64,000 nucleotides of DNA from the NCBI GenBank assembly GCA_018672315.1, contig CP076053.1, positions 682,001 through 746,000 of the forward strand. The letters run 5' to 3'. The DNA comes from Nocardioidaceae bacterium. GTDB taxonomy: Bacteria; Actinomycetota; Actinomycetes; Propionibacteriales; Nocardioidaceae. Below the pieces are notes generated by a model. The model was not told the origin of the DNA, ran no database searches, and saw only the letters and a list, made by a program, of their open reading frames with translations. This document shows, piece after piece, positions 9,249 through 19,121 of the stretch (its first letter is position 1; each line of letters opens with the position of its first letter). The position numbers were made by a program, and so were the translations under genes.

Positions 9249-10307
9249 TTGAGCTTCCCCGCCGACGAGGACCACGACCCCGTACGCGGACCCGGTGACG
9301 TCCCCGCCGCCGGCGGGGACGTCGATCGCGGACGCCACCAGGGACCCTTGGAGGACGAGCTCGACGCGGCCTTCGACCGACTCGTCGAGGAGGGCGCCCA
9401 ACGGCTGGGTCGCACCACCACCGAGGTGCTGGTCACCGGGTTCTTCGGTGGCACCGAGGTCGCCCTCGGCGTGCTGGCCTTCGTCGCCGTCTACCGCGAG
9501 ACCGGCAGCCACCTGCTGGGCGGGCTCGCCTTCTCGATCGGGTTCCTCTCGCTGCTGCTGGCCCGCAGCGAGCTCTTCACCGAGGGATTCATGATCCCGA
9601 TCGTCGCCGTGGCCGCGCGGAGGGCCCGGCCCATCCACCTCGCCAAGCTGTGGGGCGGCGTGCTCGTGATGAACCTGCTCGGGGGCTGGCTGGTGATGTG
9701 GCTGGTGGTCATCGCCTTCCCGGGGCTCCACGAGAGTCTGATCGAGCTGGCCAGCGAGTACGTGCTGGTGGGCTTCGGCGCCCGCGGGATGGCGCTCGCG
9801 GTGCTGGCCGGCGCCGCGATGACGCTCCTGACGCGGATGCAGGCGGGCACGGGCGACATCACCGGCAAGATGGGAGCGGCGATCGCGATCGCGTTCCTGC
9901 TCGTGGGCACCGGCTTGTTCCACTCGATCCTCGACTCGCTGCTGATCTTCGGCGCCCTGCACACCGGGGACGCCCCGTTCGACTACGGCACGTGGCTGGG
10001 CTGGATCTGGTACGTCCTGATCGGCAACATGATCGGCGGGCTGGTGCTCGTCACCGGTCTCCGCCTGCTCCGCAGCAAGGACCGTCTGCTGGAGGAGCGG
10101 AGCCAGGCGATGCAGGAGCGCCTCTCCCCCGAACCCTCGGCGCGCAACGCCGACGGCCGCCAGCAGATCCAGCGCGAGCGTCGCGAGCAGGCCCGGGAGG
10201 AGACCGAGAAGGCTCAGCGCAAGGCCGACGAGCTCGACCAGCTCGACGAGAGCGAGAAGGCCAGACGCTTCCGCCGGGCGAGGCCGCGCGAGCGCGACAC
10301 GGACTGA
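9249..10307 (+). CDS. Formate/nitrite transporter (FNT) family protein, copy 2
   Basis: A 352-residue tandem paralogue of the preceding gene. It shares the GPLEDELDAAFDRLVEEGAQRLGR lead-in motif in near-identical form, the six-helix core ('GFFGGTEVALGVLAF', 'ARSELFTEGFMIPI', 'KLWGGVLVMNLLGGW') and the DGRQQIQRERREQ tail. The start is TTG 9249 with AGAGGAG about 7 nt upstream; the short spacer after copy 1 suggests co-transcription. Helix residues differ more than the tails (for example the loop after KMGAAIAIA), so the two copies may have different substrates or form hetero-oligomers. This is an inference from family architecture (FNTs are pentamers). Confidence 0.86.
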   Translation: MSFPADEDHDPVRGPGDVPAAGGDVDRGRHQGPLEDELDAAFDRLVEEGAQRLGRTTTEVLVTGFFGGTEVALGVLAFVAVYRETGSHLLGGLAFSIGFLSLLLARSELFTEGFMIPIVAVAARRARPIHLAKLWGGVLVMNLLGGWLVMWLVVIAFPGLHESLIELASEYVLVGFGARGMALAVLAGAAMTLLTRMQAGTGDITGKMGAAIAIAFLLVGTGLFHSILDSLLIFGALHTGDAPFDYGTWLGWIWYVLIGNMIGGLVLVTGLRLLRSKDRLLEERSQAMQERLSPEPSARNADGRQQIQRERREQAREETEKAQRKADELDQLDESEKARRFRRARPRERDTD

Positions 10308-10313
10308 GGCCGC

Positions 10314-10514
10314 TCAGCGACGGTTCTGCGCGATGACCACGACCAGCGCCACCCCGAGGCCCGCGAACAACGGACCGACGACGGCGTAGGTCCTGCTGCC
10401 CTCGATCGCCGTGCCGCCGACCCAGCCGAGGGCGAAGGCGGTCAGCAGCACGCCGAGCACGAGGAGGCCGACGGCCACGCCGAGACCGAGGATGCGAGCG
10501 CCCATGCGACTCAT
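10314..10514 (-). CDS. Small two-helix membrane protein
   Basis: A 66-residue protein with two hydrophobic segments: residues about 8-30 (ILGLGVAVGLLVLGVLLTAFAL) and about 44-62 (VVGPLFAGLGVALVVVIAQ). It ends in Arg-Arg. The stop lies 7 bp from the convergent FNT gene stop. No family is recognised. Codon usage is GC-rich at third positions like its neighbours, which supports it being real. Confidence 0.6.
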   Translation of the reverse strand: MSRMGARILGLGVAVGLLVLGVLLTAFALGWVGGTAIEGSRTYAVVGPLFAGLGVALVVVIAQNRR

Positions 10515-10643
10515 CCTGACAGAGCGCGTACGGGCACCCCTCCGGGTGGGGCGTGACGGGTGTCGGTCACGCCGTGGTCACGATTGATCTTGACCCGGGT
10601 CACATCGGCCGCGTGAGCCGCCGGAGCAGGGTCTGGGCGGACC

Positions 10644-10649
10644 TATTCT
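10644..10649 (+). promoter_or_regulatory. Candidate -10 box for a near-leaderless transcript
   Basis: TATTCT lies 7 nt before GTG 10657. No Shine-Dalgarno sequence precedes the start. Transcription would then begin at or one base before the start codon. Confidence 0.45.
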
Positions 10650-10656
10650 CGATACC

Positions 10657-11844
10657 GTGGACACCGGATCATCGCGCGACGTCAGGTCGCTCTCCCCGTT
10701 GCAGGGCGAGGCCCGTCGTACGCGGGAGGCCGTCACGCAGGTGCTGCGCGTCGCGCCGCCGGTGCCGCGGACGACGTCGGACGCACCCGTCCCGGCGAGC
10801 GCCCCGGGCGCCCCGACTGCTGCCACCCGACCGCCTCGCCAGGCCTGGATGGACGTGCTGCGAGGCACGGCCATCGTGCTGGTCGTGCTCACCCACGTCC
10901 GCGCCCAGGGGTGGCGGCTCTTCGGTATCGACGAGACGCCCCTGAACCTGCTCGTCGACACGTTCGCACCGATCCGCATCCCGCTGCTGATGCTGCTCTC
11001 GGGCATGCTGCTCAGCCGGTCCATCGCCAAGGGTCCGCGCGCCTTCACCGCCGGCAAGCTGCGCGGCATCGCGTGGCCGTACGTCGTGTGGTCGCTGGTC
11101 TACCTCGGCACGTGGCAGCTCTTCCCCCACGTCGACGGCGGCTTCCACCGGACGCACGGCCTCACCGACATCATCGTCTCGCCCGTCTCGGTGCTGTGGT
11201 ACCTCCACCTTCTCGTCGGGCTGTACCTCCTCGCGCTGCTGCTGCTGAGCATCCCCCACGCGCGCCCCGCACACCTGCTCACGCTCGCCGGCACCGGGTG
11301 GCTCCTCAGCTCGCTCGGGGAGTCACCGCACCTGGAACGGGCCCTGTGCCTGGCCACCTTCTTCCTCGCCGGCGACCTGCTCGCCCGACGTCTGGAGCGC
11401 GGGCTCCCCACTCCTCTCACCCGCCTGTGGACCTCACCGCTGCGCAGACCCGCCACGTTCCTGGCCCTGCTGGTGCTGGCCTCGCCGCTGCTGTGGTGGG
11501 CCGTGGTGCTGCACCCCACGCGGTACACGCCCCTCTCGCTGGTGCCGGCGTCGGCCGCGATGGTGCTGCTGGTGCTGGCTGCACGCGCGTCGCGAGGCCG
11601 GCCGGGCGAGCGGGCACTGGCGTGGGTGGGTCGTCAGTCGCTGGTCTTCTACGTCGCGCACTGGCTGGTCATCGGCGCCTGGTACGCCGCGGTCGACGTG
11701 GCGCTGGAGCCCCGGGAGCAGCCGTGGCTCTCGCTCGTCCTGGTGCTCGGGGCGACGCTGCTCACCTGTGCCGTCGTGGCCCGCCTGCAGCAGCGGTGGC
11801 GGGTGGCCGGGTGGCTGTTCACCGCGCCACGGCGTCGGTCCTAG
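10657..11844 (+). CDS. Acyltransferase family 3 membrane protein
   Basis: A 395-residue integral membrane protein of the Acyl_transf_3 family (OafA/NodX-like). About 65 hydrophilic residues precede the signature 'WMDVLRGTAIVLVVLTHV', and the core carries 'PLLMLLSGMLLSRS' plus roughly ten transmembrane helices, with the late 'SLVFYVAHWLVI' segment typical of the family. These enzymes O-acylate carbohydrates or lipids of the cell envelope. GTG 10657 follows a -10-like TATTCT by 7 nt, so the message may be leaderless. The acceptor is unknown. Confidence 0.85.
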   Translation: MDTGSSRDVRSLSPLQGEARRTREAVTQVLRVAPPVPRTTSDAPVPASAPGAPTAATRPPRQAWMDVLRGTAIVLVVLTHVRAQGWRLFGIDETPLNLLVDTFAPIRIPLLMLLSGMLLSRSIAKGPRAFTAGKLRGIAWPYVVWSLVYLGTWQLFPHVDGGFHRTHGLTDIIVSPVSVLWYLHLLVGLYLLALLLLSIPHARPAHLLTLAGTGWLLSSLGESPHLERALCLATFFLAGDLLARRLERGLPTPLTRLWTSPLRRPATFLALLVLASPLLWWAVVLHPTRYTPLSLVPASAAMVLLVLAARASRGRPGERALAWVGRQSLVFYVAHWLVIGAWYAAVDVALEPREQPWLSLVLVLGATLLTCAVVARLQQRWRVAGWLFTAPRRRS

Positions 11845-11874
11845 AGGCGGCCGAGGGTCGGCAGCGGAGCGGCA

Positions 11875-11880
11875 TAGGGT
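11875..11880 (+). promoter_or_regulatory. Candidate -10 box, leaderless promoter of the S9 peptidase
   Basis: TAGGGT ends 6 nt before GTG 11887, which puts the start codon at the expected +1. The upstream bases lack a Shine-Dalgarno match. Confidence 0.5.
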
Positions 11881-11886
11881 CGTCGG

Positions 11887-14055
11887 GTGACCTCTCCCGA
11901 CGCCTCCTCCTCGCCGGCCCGGCCTCCGCTGGCGCCCGCCCGTCCCGTCACCCGCACCTGGCACGGGCACGAGCGGACCGACGCGTACGACTGGTTGCGT
12001 GACCCCGAGGACGCGGAGGTGCTGGCACACCTGGAGGCGGAGAACGCCTGGACGGAGGCCTCGACCGCCCACCTCGCCGACCTCCGCGAGCGGCTCGTGG
12101 AGGAGATCCGGCTGCGCACCCGGGAGACCGACCTCTCGGTGCCGTCGCGGCTGCACGGCTGGTGGTACTACTCGCGCTCGTTCGCCGGCAAGGAGTACGG
12201 CGCCCGTTGCCGCGTGCCGGTGACGGACCCCGAGGACTGGACCCCGCCCCGTCCCGCGGAGGACGTCGCCCCCGACACCCCGGCCCTGCCCGGCGAGGAG
12301 GTCGTGATCGACCTCAACGAGCTGGCCGAGGGACACGAGTTCTTCTCGCTCGGCGGGGCCTCGGTGACGCTGGACGGCCACCTGCTGGCGTACGCCGTCG
12401 ACACCGTCGGCGACGAGCGCTACACGCTGCGGGTCAAGGACCTGCGCACCGGCGAGCTGCTCCCCGACGAGCTCACCGGCCTCATGGGCGGCGCGACCTG
12501 GGCGCCCGACGGCGAGTCGTTCTACTACGTCACCGTCGACGAGTCCTGGCGTCCCGACACCGTGCACCGCCACGTGCTCGGCACGCAGCAGGCCGACGAC
12601 GAGGTCGTCTTCGCCGAGCCCGACGCCCGGTTCTTCGTCGGTGTCGGCCGGTCGCGGTCGGGCCGTTTCCTGGTGATCGGGGCGGAGTCCAAGTCGACCT
12701 CGGAGATCCGCTTCCTCGACACCGAGCGGCCCGACCTCGGCTGGCGCGTGTTCGCCGAGCGTCGTCAGGACCTCGAGTACTCCGTCGGCCACGCCGTCAT
12801 CGGCGGCGAGGACTGCTTCGTGGTCACCCACAACCTCACGGGTCCCGACGGAGCGGTCTCGCTGGCCCCGGTCGAGCCGACGGCTCCGGAGGACTGGACG
12901 GACCTGCTGCCGCACACGCCGGGCACCCGGATCGAGGGGGTCGACACCTTCGCCGGTCACCTCCTGGTCCACCAGCGCAGCGGGGGGCTGACCCGCGTAC
13001 GCGTGCTGCGACTCGACCTCGTCGACGGCGTCGTCGACGACCGGCTCGTGGAGTTCGAGGGCGAGGTGCACACGGTGCACGCGGGCGGGCCGGGAGTCTT
13101 CGACGCCCCCGTGCTGCAGGTCGCCCACACCTCGCTGCGTCATCCCCCGGCGCTGCACCAGTACGACGTACGCACCGGCGAGCTCACCCTGCTCAAGCAG
13201 ACCCCAGTGCTGAGCAACGAGCTCACCGGCGAGTTCGACGTCGAGGCGTACGAGCAGCACCGGCTGTGGGTGCCCTCGGTCGACGGGGTGCTCGTGCCCG
13301 CCTCGCTGGTGGTGCGCAGCGACGCGGCGCGCCCGGCGCCGACGCTGCTGTACGGCTACGGCTCCTACGAGGCCTCGATGGACCCCGGCTTCTCCACCTC
13401 CCGGCTCTCCCTGCTCGACCGCGGAGGTGCCTTCGTCATCGCCCATGTGCGCGGCGGCGGCGAGATGGGCCGCGGCTGGTACGACGACGGGAAGATGGAG
13501 ACCAAGCAGCACACCTTCGACGACTTCGTCGCCGTCGCACGCTTCCTGCGAGCCGAGGGCTGGTCGAGTCGCATCGTCGCCGAGGGCGGCTCGGCCGGCG
13601 GACTGCTCATGGGGGCGGTCGCCAACCAGGCGCCGGACGCCTTCGACGGCATCGCCGCCGCCGTCCCGTTCGTGGACAACCTGACCACGATGCTCGACTC
13701 GAGCCTCCCGCTGACGGTGACCGAGTACGAGGAGTGGGGCAACCCCGAGGGCGACCCCGAGGCGTACGAGTGGATCGCGGCGTACGCGCCGTACGACAAC
13801 GTCACCGAGCAGGCGTACCCGCCGATCCTGGCGACGACCTCGCTGCACGACACCCGGGTGATGTTCGTCGAGCCGGCCAAGTGGGTGGCCCGGTTGCGCG
13901 CGACCGCCGCGGACGGGCGGCCGGAGGTGCTGCTGCGCACCGAGATGGACGGCGGGCACGGCGGCGTGTCCGGTCGCTACAAGTCCTGGGCCGATCGGGC
14001 GTTCACGCTCGCCTGGATCCTGGACCGGCTGGGGCTCGCGGACGGCACGCCGTGA
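11887..14055 (+). CDS. ptrB: S9 family prolyl oligopeptidase / oligopeptidase B
   Basis: A 722-residue cytosolic serine peptidase of family S9A. The N-terminal half is the beta-propeller domain, beginning 'RTWHGHERTDAYDWLRDP' as in oligopeptidase B. The C-terminal catalytic domain carries 'YGYGSYEASMDPGF', the nucleophile elbow GGSAGG, the acid region 'TTSLHDTRVMF', and the catalytic His in GGHGG. Oligopeptidase B cleaves short peptides after basic residues; the subgroup assignment rests on the HVRGGGEMGRGWYDDGK stretch. GTG 11887 is preceded by a -10 box at leaderless spacing. The stop overlaps the next start as GTGA. Confidence 0.9.
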   Translation: MTSPDASSSPARPPLAPARPVTRTWHGHERTDAYDWLRDPEDAEVLAHLEAENAWTEASTAHLADLRERLVEEIRLRTRETDLSVPSRLHGWWYYSRSFAGKEYGARCRVPVTDPEDWTPPRPAEDVAPDTPALPGEEVVIDLNELAEGHEFFSLGGASVTLDGHLLAYAVDTVGDERYTLRVKDLRTGELLPDELTGLMGGATWAPDGESFYYVTVDESWRPDTVHRHVLGTQQADDEVVFAEPDARFFVGVGRSRSGRFLVIGAESKSTSEIRFLDTERPDLGWRVFAERRQDLEYSVGHAVIGGEDCFVVTHNLTGPDGAVSLAPVEPTAPEDWTDLLPHTPGTRIEGVDTFAGHLLVHQRSGGLTRVRVLRLDLVDGVVDDRLVEFEGEVHTVHAGGPGVFDAPVLQVAHTSLRHPPALHQYDVRTGELTLLKQTPVLSNELTGEFDVEAYEQHRLWVPSVDGVLVPASLVVRSDAARPAPTLLYGYGSYEASMDPGFSTSRLSLLDRGGAFVIAHVRGGGEMGRGWYDDGKMETKQHTFDDFVAVARFLRAEGWSSRIVAEGGSAGGLLMGAVANQAPDAFDGIAAAVPFVDNLTTMLDSSLPLTVTEYEEWGNPEGDPEAYEWIAAYAPYDNVTEQAYPPILATTSLHDTRVMFVEPAKWVARLRATAADGRPEVLLRTEMDGGHGGVSGRYKSWADRAFTLAWILDRLGLADGTP

Positions 14056-14867
14056 GCGGCGCGGCCGGGATGGACACCGACGCGGTCCTGGCGATGCTCC
14101 AGGAAGTCGCCGCGGAGGTCGTCACGCCGCGCTTCCGTGCGCTGGACGAGGACGAGGTCAGTGAGAAGAACCCCGGCGACCTCGTCACCGTCGCCGACAG
14201 GGAGGCCGAGGAGCTCATCACTGCGCGGCTGCGTGCCGCGTACCCCGACGCGATGGTCCTCGGGGAGGAGGCCGTGGCCGCCGACGCGTCGCTGCTGACC
14301 CGCTTCGCCGAGGCCGAGCACGCCTTCACCGTCGACCCGGTCGACGGGACGAAGAACTTCGTCAAGGGCTCCCCCGACCACGCCGTCATGGCGGCCGAGC
14401 TGCAGGGCGGTGCGGTGGTGCGGTCGTGGATCTGGCAGCCGCAGCACGAGCACGCGTACGTCGCGGAGCACGGTGCCGGCGCCTGGCGCGACGGTGAACG
14501 ACTGACGCGACCCGACCGCACGGACACCCGCGCCGAGGACCTGCGTGGTGTCACGTCCCGGCGCTCGTGGCTGGGCCGTGCGATCGGCACGCTGCGGGCC
14601 CTGGAGCTGACCTGGGTCTGCTGCGGGGTCGACTACCCGAAGCTCGTCGAGGGTGCCGCCGACTACGCGCTCTTCGCCAAGGCCAAGCCGTGGGACCACG
14701 CCCCCGGACAGCTGCTGCTCGCCGAGGCGGGAGGAGTCGTGGGCACCTTCACCGGCGACGCGTACGCCCCCCAGCGCACCGACGACGGCGCCGGGCTCGT
14801 GGCCGCCGGTGACCGGGAGACCTACGACCTGGTGCGAGGCCTGGTGCACGCGCTGCCGGGGCTGTGA
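14052..14867 (+). CDS. Inositol monophosphatase family protein (possible histidinol-phosphatase)
   Basis: A 271-residue Mg-dependent phosphatase of the IMPase/FIG superfamily. The metal-binding motifs are visible: GEEA, DPVDGTKNF and WDHAPGQLLLAEAGG. GTG 14052 overlaps the peptidase stop (GTGA), indicating translational coupling, and its own stop overlaps the following GNAT gene the same way. Members hydrolyse inositol phosphate, histidinol phosphate (HisN) or 3'-phosphoadenosine phosphates. The sequence alone does not separate these, although HisN-type enzymes are frequent in actinobacteria. Confidence 0.88.
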   Translation: MSGAAGMDTDAVLAMLQEVAAEVVTPRFRALDEDEVSEKNPGDLVTVADREAEELITARLRAAYPDAMVLGEEAVAADASLLTRFAEAEHAFTVDPVDGTKNFVKGSPDHAVMAAELQGGAVVRSWIWQPQHEHAYVAEHGAGAWRDGERLTRPDRTDTRAEDLRGVTSRRSWLGRAIGTLRALELTWVCCGVDYPKLVEGAADYALFAKAKPWDHAPGQLLLAEAGGVVGTFTGDAYAPQRTDDGAGLVAAGDRETYDLVRGLVHALPGL

Positions 14868-15391
14868 GCGACGCACCGTGGGCGGATACTGCCCCTGTCC
14901 CACCGAGAATCGACGATGCCGAGGCTCTCGCCGACCTCCTTCTCGACGTGTGGGAGGAGGCGTACGGCGACCTGCTCCCGCCGCAGCTCCTGACGCGGCG
15001 ACGGTCCGGGAGGGAGCGGATGGTGGAGCGGTGGCGCGAGACGCTGACAGCGGCGGCACGTGGTGACCGCGACCGGTTCCTCGTCGTGCGCTCCGGTGAG
15101 CGTCTGATCGGCTTTGTCTCCTGCGGACCTGGCCGCGACGCCACCCAGGCCTTGATCCCCGACACGGAACTCCAAGCGCTCAACGTGCGGGCTGAGGCGC
15201 ACGGGCAGGGAGTCGGACTCGCCCTCCTGCAGGCAGCCATCGGCGGGGCCTCTGCGCACCTGTGGGTGCTCGAGGGCAACCACCGCGCCATCCGCTTCTA
15301 CGAGAAGCACGGCTTCGTCGCGGACGGGGCCACCAAGCAGGACGCTGTCGGCCTCGAACGCCGCATGGTGCGCCACGACGGCGACCACTGA
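14864..15391 (+). CDS. GNAT family N-acetyltransferase
   Basis: A 175-residue acetyltransferase. The acetyl-CoA binding region is seen as 'LNVRAEAHGQGVGLALLQAAI' (Q/RxxGxG/A variant QGVG), and the C-terminal 'NHRAIRFYEKHGF' is typical of GNAT motif B. GTG 14864 overlaps the upstream stop (GTGA), so it is the third gene of a coupled operon with the peptidase and phosphatase. The acceptor substrate is unknown. Confidence 0.85.
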   Translation: MSDAPWADTAPVPPRIDDAEALADLLLDVWEEAYGDLLPPQLLTRRRSGRERMVERWRETLTAAARGDRDRFLVVRSGERLIGFVSCGPGRDATQALIPDTELQALNVRAEAHGQGVGLALLQAAIGGASAHLWVLEGNHRAIRFYEKHGFVADGATKQDAVGLERRMVRHDGDH

Positions 15392-15401
15392 GGTCCTTCG
15401 A

Positions 15402-15935
15402 TCAGGCCGACTGCTCGATCTCGAGACCTCGGATGACGGCTGCGTACGCCGCATCGGCGACCTCTTCCAGGGAGGGCGCCACGTCGACCACGGCTCCCCG
15501 CTCGTCCTGTCCGAGCGGCTCGAGGGTCGCGAGCTGGTCGTCGAGGAGCGAGGTGGGCATGAAGTGCTTCGTACGCTGCTGCATGCGCGCCCGCAACAGG
15601 TCGGGGGCGCCCGCGAGGTGCACGAAGAACATCGCCCCCGCCGGCACCCGGGAGCGCAGCACGTCGCGGTAGCTCCGCTTGAGCGCCGAGCAGGTGAGGA
15701 CGAGGTCCCGTCCCTCCTCGACGGACGCGGCCGCGATGCGCGCCAGCTCCTCCAACCAGGGCCACCGGTCCTCGTCGACGAGCGGGGTCCCCGCCTCCAT
15801 CAGGTCGATGTTGGCCTGCGGGTGGTGGTCGTCGCCCTCCTCGAACGCCCATCCCAGCTGCTCGGCGAGCCGGGCGGCCACCGAGGTCTTGCCGGTGGCG
15901 CTCACCCCCATGCAGACGACCACCCGCGCGCTCAT
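15402..15935 (-). CDS. gntK: Gluconokinase
   Basis: A 177-residue P-loop kinase that phosphorylates D-gluconate to 6-phosphogluconate, feeding the pentose phosphate pathway. It has Walker A GVSATGKT (10-17), the gluconokinase signature 'EGDDHHPQANIDLMEAGTPL', the 'LTCSALKRSYRDVLR' motif and 'RTKHFMPTSLLDDQLATLE', which together are diagnostic. The length equals the family norm. It converges with the GNAT gene with 10 bp between stops. No gluconate permease is adjacent. Confidence 0.93.
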   Translation of the reverse strand: MSARVVVCMGVSATGKTSVAARLAEQLGWAFEEGDDHHPQANIDLMEAGTPLVDEDRWPWLEELARIAAASVEEGRDLVLTCSALKRSYRDVLRSRVPAGAMFFVHLAGAPDLLRARMQQRTKHFMPTSLLDDQLATLEPLGQDERGAVVDVAPSLEEVADAAYAAVIRGLEIEQSA

Positions 15936-16107
15936 GGACGCAGGGTGCCCGATGACGCGCCGGCGACGCGCGGTCGACCCCGAGCATTCCTCCGCGCCGG
16001 GTGCGTCTGCTCACCCCGCTGCGCACGTGTCGAGGATCCCGTCGCCTGGGTAGATGGCTGGCGCACCCGCGGCACCGCGGGAGCCACCCGTCCGGAGAGG
16101 ACCTCTC

Positions 16108-17481
<1,374 letters not shown>

Positions 17482-17488
17482 GTCGACC

Positions 17489-17527
17489 GACCCCGGCGTC
17501 GGGCTAGTAGAGCCCGGCGTCGGGGTC
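17489..17527. terminator. Convergent hairpin terminator overlapping a stop codon
   Basis: Arms 17489-17505 and 17511-17527 pair over 15 of 17 positions around a short TAGTA-region loop. The right part covers the last codons of the minus-strand gene, so both the dehydrogenase and the convergent gene could terminate here. Confidence 0.6.
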
Positions 17528-17938
17528 CTCGCGGGTCAGCTCCACCTCGAGGTCGGCCACCTCGCACCCGAGGTCGCGCAGCGCCCTGGCCACGGCGACC
17601 GCGACCTCCGGGGCCTGGATCAGCGGGCGCTCGAGCGTGTACTCGCTGAACTCGTCGCTCCACGGCGGCTGCCACCCCGATCGCTTCAGTCGCGCCTCGG
17701 TCGCCTCGTCGATGTCCCAGTCCCCACCGTGACGCGTGGCCCCCACGCACTCGGCGAAGAGCAGGCTCTGCTGGGCGGTGACGGCGACCCACCGATGGGG
17801 CGGGCGGTCGGGGGTCCTGCCGAAGAGCTTCTTGCGGGGGCTCGGCACGCGTTCGCGCAGAATCAGCTTGTCCTCGAGGTCGAGGGCCAGCAGCGACCCG
17901 ACGACGCGGCGATTCACGTCCTCCCAGGTGCCCCTCAC
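17504..17938 (-). CDS. Small cytosolic protein resembling a TY-Chap N-terminal domain
   Basis: A 144-residue soluble protein. The pattern 'RWVAVTAQQSLLFAECVGAT', 'EARLKRSGWQPP' and the final 'VARALRDLGC...LEVEL' resembles the actinobacterial TY-Chap/YbjN-like chaperone fold, but I recognise it only by layout. GTG 17938 overlaps the stop of the upstream DUF808 gene as GTGA, so the two are translationally coupled. The last codons lie inside a terminator hairpin. No catalytic motif is seen. Confidence 0.55.
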   Translation of the reverse strand: MRGTWEDVNRRVVGSLLALDLEDKLILRERVPSPRKKLFGRTPDRPPHRWVAVTAQQSLLFAECVGATRHGGDWDIDEATEARLKRSGWQPPWSDEFSEYTLERPLIQAPEVAVAVARALRDLGCEVADLEVELTREDPDAGLY

Positions 17939-18921
17939 GCGGTGGCCCCGTGGTCGGCCCCCTCGTGCGAGCCCCGGCCGTGCCACCACGTCGCGGCCGC
18001 CACGAGGGGAACCGCGGCGACGGCGCCGACGACGGCGGAGCCGAGGGTGTCGACCACCCACGCGGCGACACCGGCGAGCACACCGGCGCCCTCGAGGGCG
18101 TCGCGTACGGCTTCCTCGACCGCGTGCACCGCGTCGTACGGGAGGGTGAAGCCGAGCTCGTCGAGACCGATGACCAGGATGTGCCCGCCGACCCACAGCA
18201 TCGCGGCGGTACCGATGACCGAGATGGCCTTCATGACAGCAGGCATCGCGGCCACCAGGCGCAGACCCGCCTTCGCGACGACGGCTCGCGAGGACTCGGC
18301 CAGACGCAGCCCCACGTCGTCGGCCTTCACGATGAGGCCGACCACGCCGTACACGCCGACGGTCACCGCGACCGCGACGACGAACAGGATCACCAGCCGG
18401 GACCAGAAGCTCTCGGAGTCGATGGAGTCCAGGGCGATGACCATGATCTCGGCCGAGAGGATCAGATCGGTGCGCACGGCGTTCGAGACGATCGTGTCCT
18501 CGTCCGCGGGCTCCGGCTCAGCCGGCTCGGCGGACTCCGCCGCATCCGGCGCGTGCGAACCCCGGTGGCTCCAGGCGTGCAAGATCTTCTCCCCGGCCTC
18601 GAAGACGAGGTAGAGGCCGCCGAGCATCAGCAGCGGGGTGAGCAGGAAGGACGCGAACTCCGAGAGCAGCAGGAGCACGGGCAGGATGAAGACGAGCTTG
18701 TTCTTGATCGAGCCCGTCGCGATGCGGCGCACCAGCGGCAGCTCGCGCTCGGCGGCGACCCCGCGCACGTACTGCGGTGTCACCGCGGTGTCGTCGATGA
18801 CCACCCCGGCCGCCTTGCCGGTCGCCCGACCCGCGGCGGCGCCGACGTCGTCGACGGAGGCGGCCGCGAGCTTGGCGAGGGCCGCCACGTCGTCGAGCAG
18901 GGCGAAGAGTCCTCCGGCCAC
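17935..18921 (-). CDS. DUF808 family integral membrane protein
   Basis: A 328-residue protein of the DUF808 (YedI-like) family, starting 'AGGLFALLDDVAALAKLAA'. The conserved 'DDTAVTPQYVRG' and 'PLVRRIATGSIKNKLV' segments follow, then about five transmembrane helices. A charged Glu/Pro-rich insert sits near residue 135. GTG 18921 has GGAGG 6 nt upstream; the in-frame region further upstream is a low-complexity Thr-Arg repeat and is not coding. Function is unknown; homologues are simple inner-membrane proteins. Confidence 0.85.
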   Translation of the reverse strand: MAGGLFALLDDVAALAKLAAASVDDVGAAAGRATGKAAGVVIDDTAVTPQYVRGVAAERELPLVRRIATGSIKNKLVFILPVLLLLSEFASFLLTPLLMLGGLYLVFEAGEKILHAWSHRGSHAPDAAESAEPAEPEPADEDTIVSNAVRTDLILSAEIMVIALDSIDSESFWSRLVILFVVAVAVTVGVYGVVGLIVKADDVGLRLAESSRAVVAKAGLRLVAAMPAVMKAISVIGTAAMLWVGGHILVIGLDELGFTLPYDAVHAVEEAVRDALEGAGVLAGVAAWVVDTLGSAVVGAVAAVPLVAAATWWHGRGSHEGADHGATA

Positions 18922-18933
18922 GGGGTGCCTCCA

Positions 18934-18981
18934 ACGGGTGCGAGTACGGGTACGACTACGGGTGCGGGTGCGATCACGACG
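18934..18981. repeat. Hexanucleotide-like tandem repeat
   Basis: About eight imperfect 6-bp units alternate ACGGGT, GCGAGT, ACGACT and GCGGGT. They lie just upstream of the DUF808 Shine-Dalgarno, so they may sit in its promoter or 5' UTR. Confidence 0.6.
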
Positions 18982-19013
18982 TCGAACCCCTCGCAGTATG
19001 CCGGTCCCCGGGC

Positions 19014-19109
19014 CTCCGGAACGCCCGCGTACGCGGCCTCCTGGGTGCTTGCGCGGGCGTACAGACCCGCAGAAGCACCTGGACACCCGCATACGCGGGC
19101 GTTCAGGAG
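19014..19109. repeat. 96-bp near-perfect palindrome (long hairpin)
   Basis: The outer arms 19014-19036 and 19087-19109 match with one inner mismatch over 18 bp plus a further 4-bp CTCC/GGAG match. Inner arms GGTGCTT (19044-19050) with AAGCACC (19073-19079), and GCGGG (19053-19057) with CCCGC (19066-19070), continue the same stem. It lies downstream of the fused desaturase stop. It may be a terminator or a palindromic intergenic element. Confidence 0.75.
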
Positions 19110-19121
19110 TCGGCGGGAGGG

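Noticed and set aside
11434-13959. Minus-strand 841-codon frame opposite the S9 peptidase
   Set aside because: Composition is Val/Gly/Arg/His shadow-like with no motif, and it overlaps the peptidase and acyltransferase completely.
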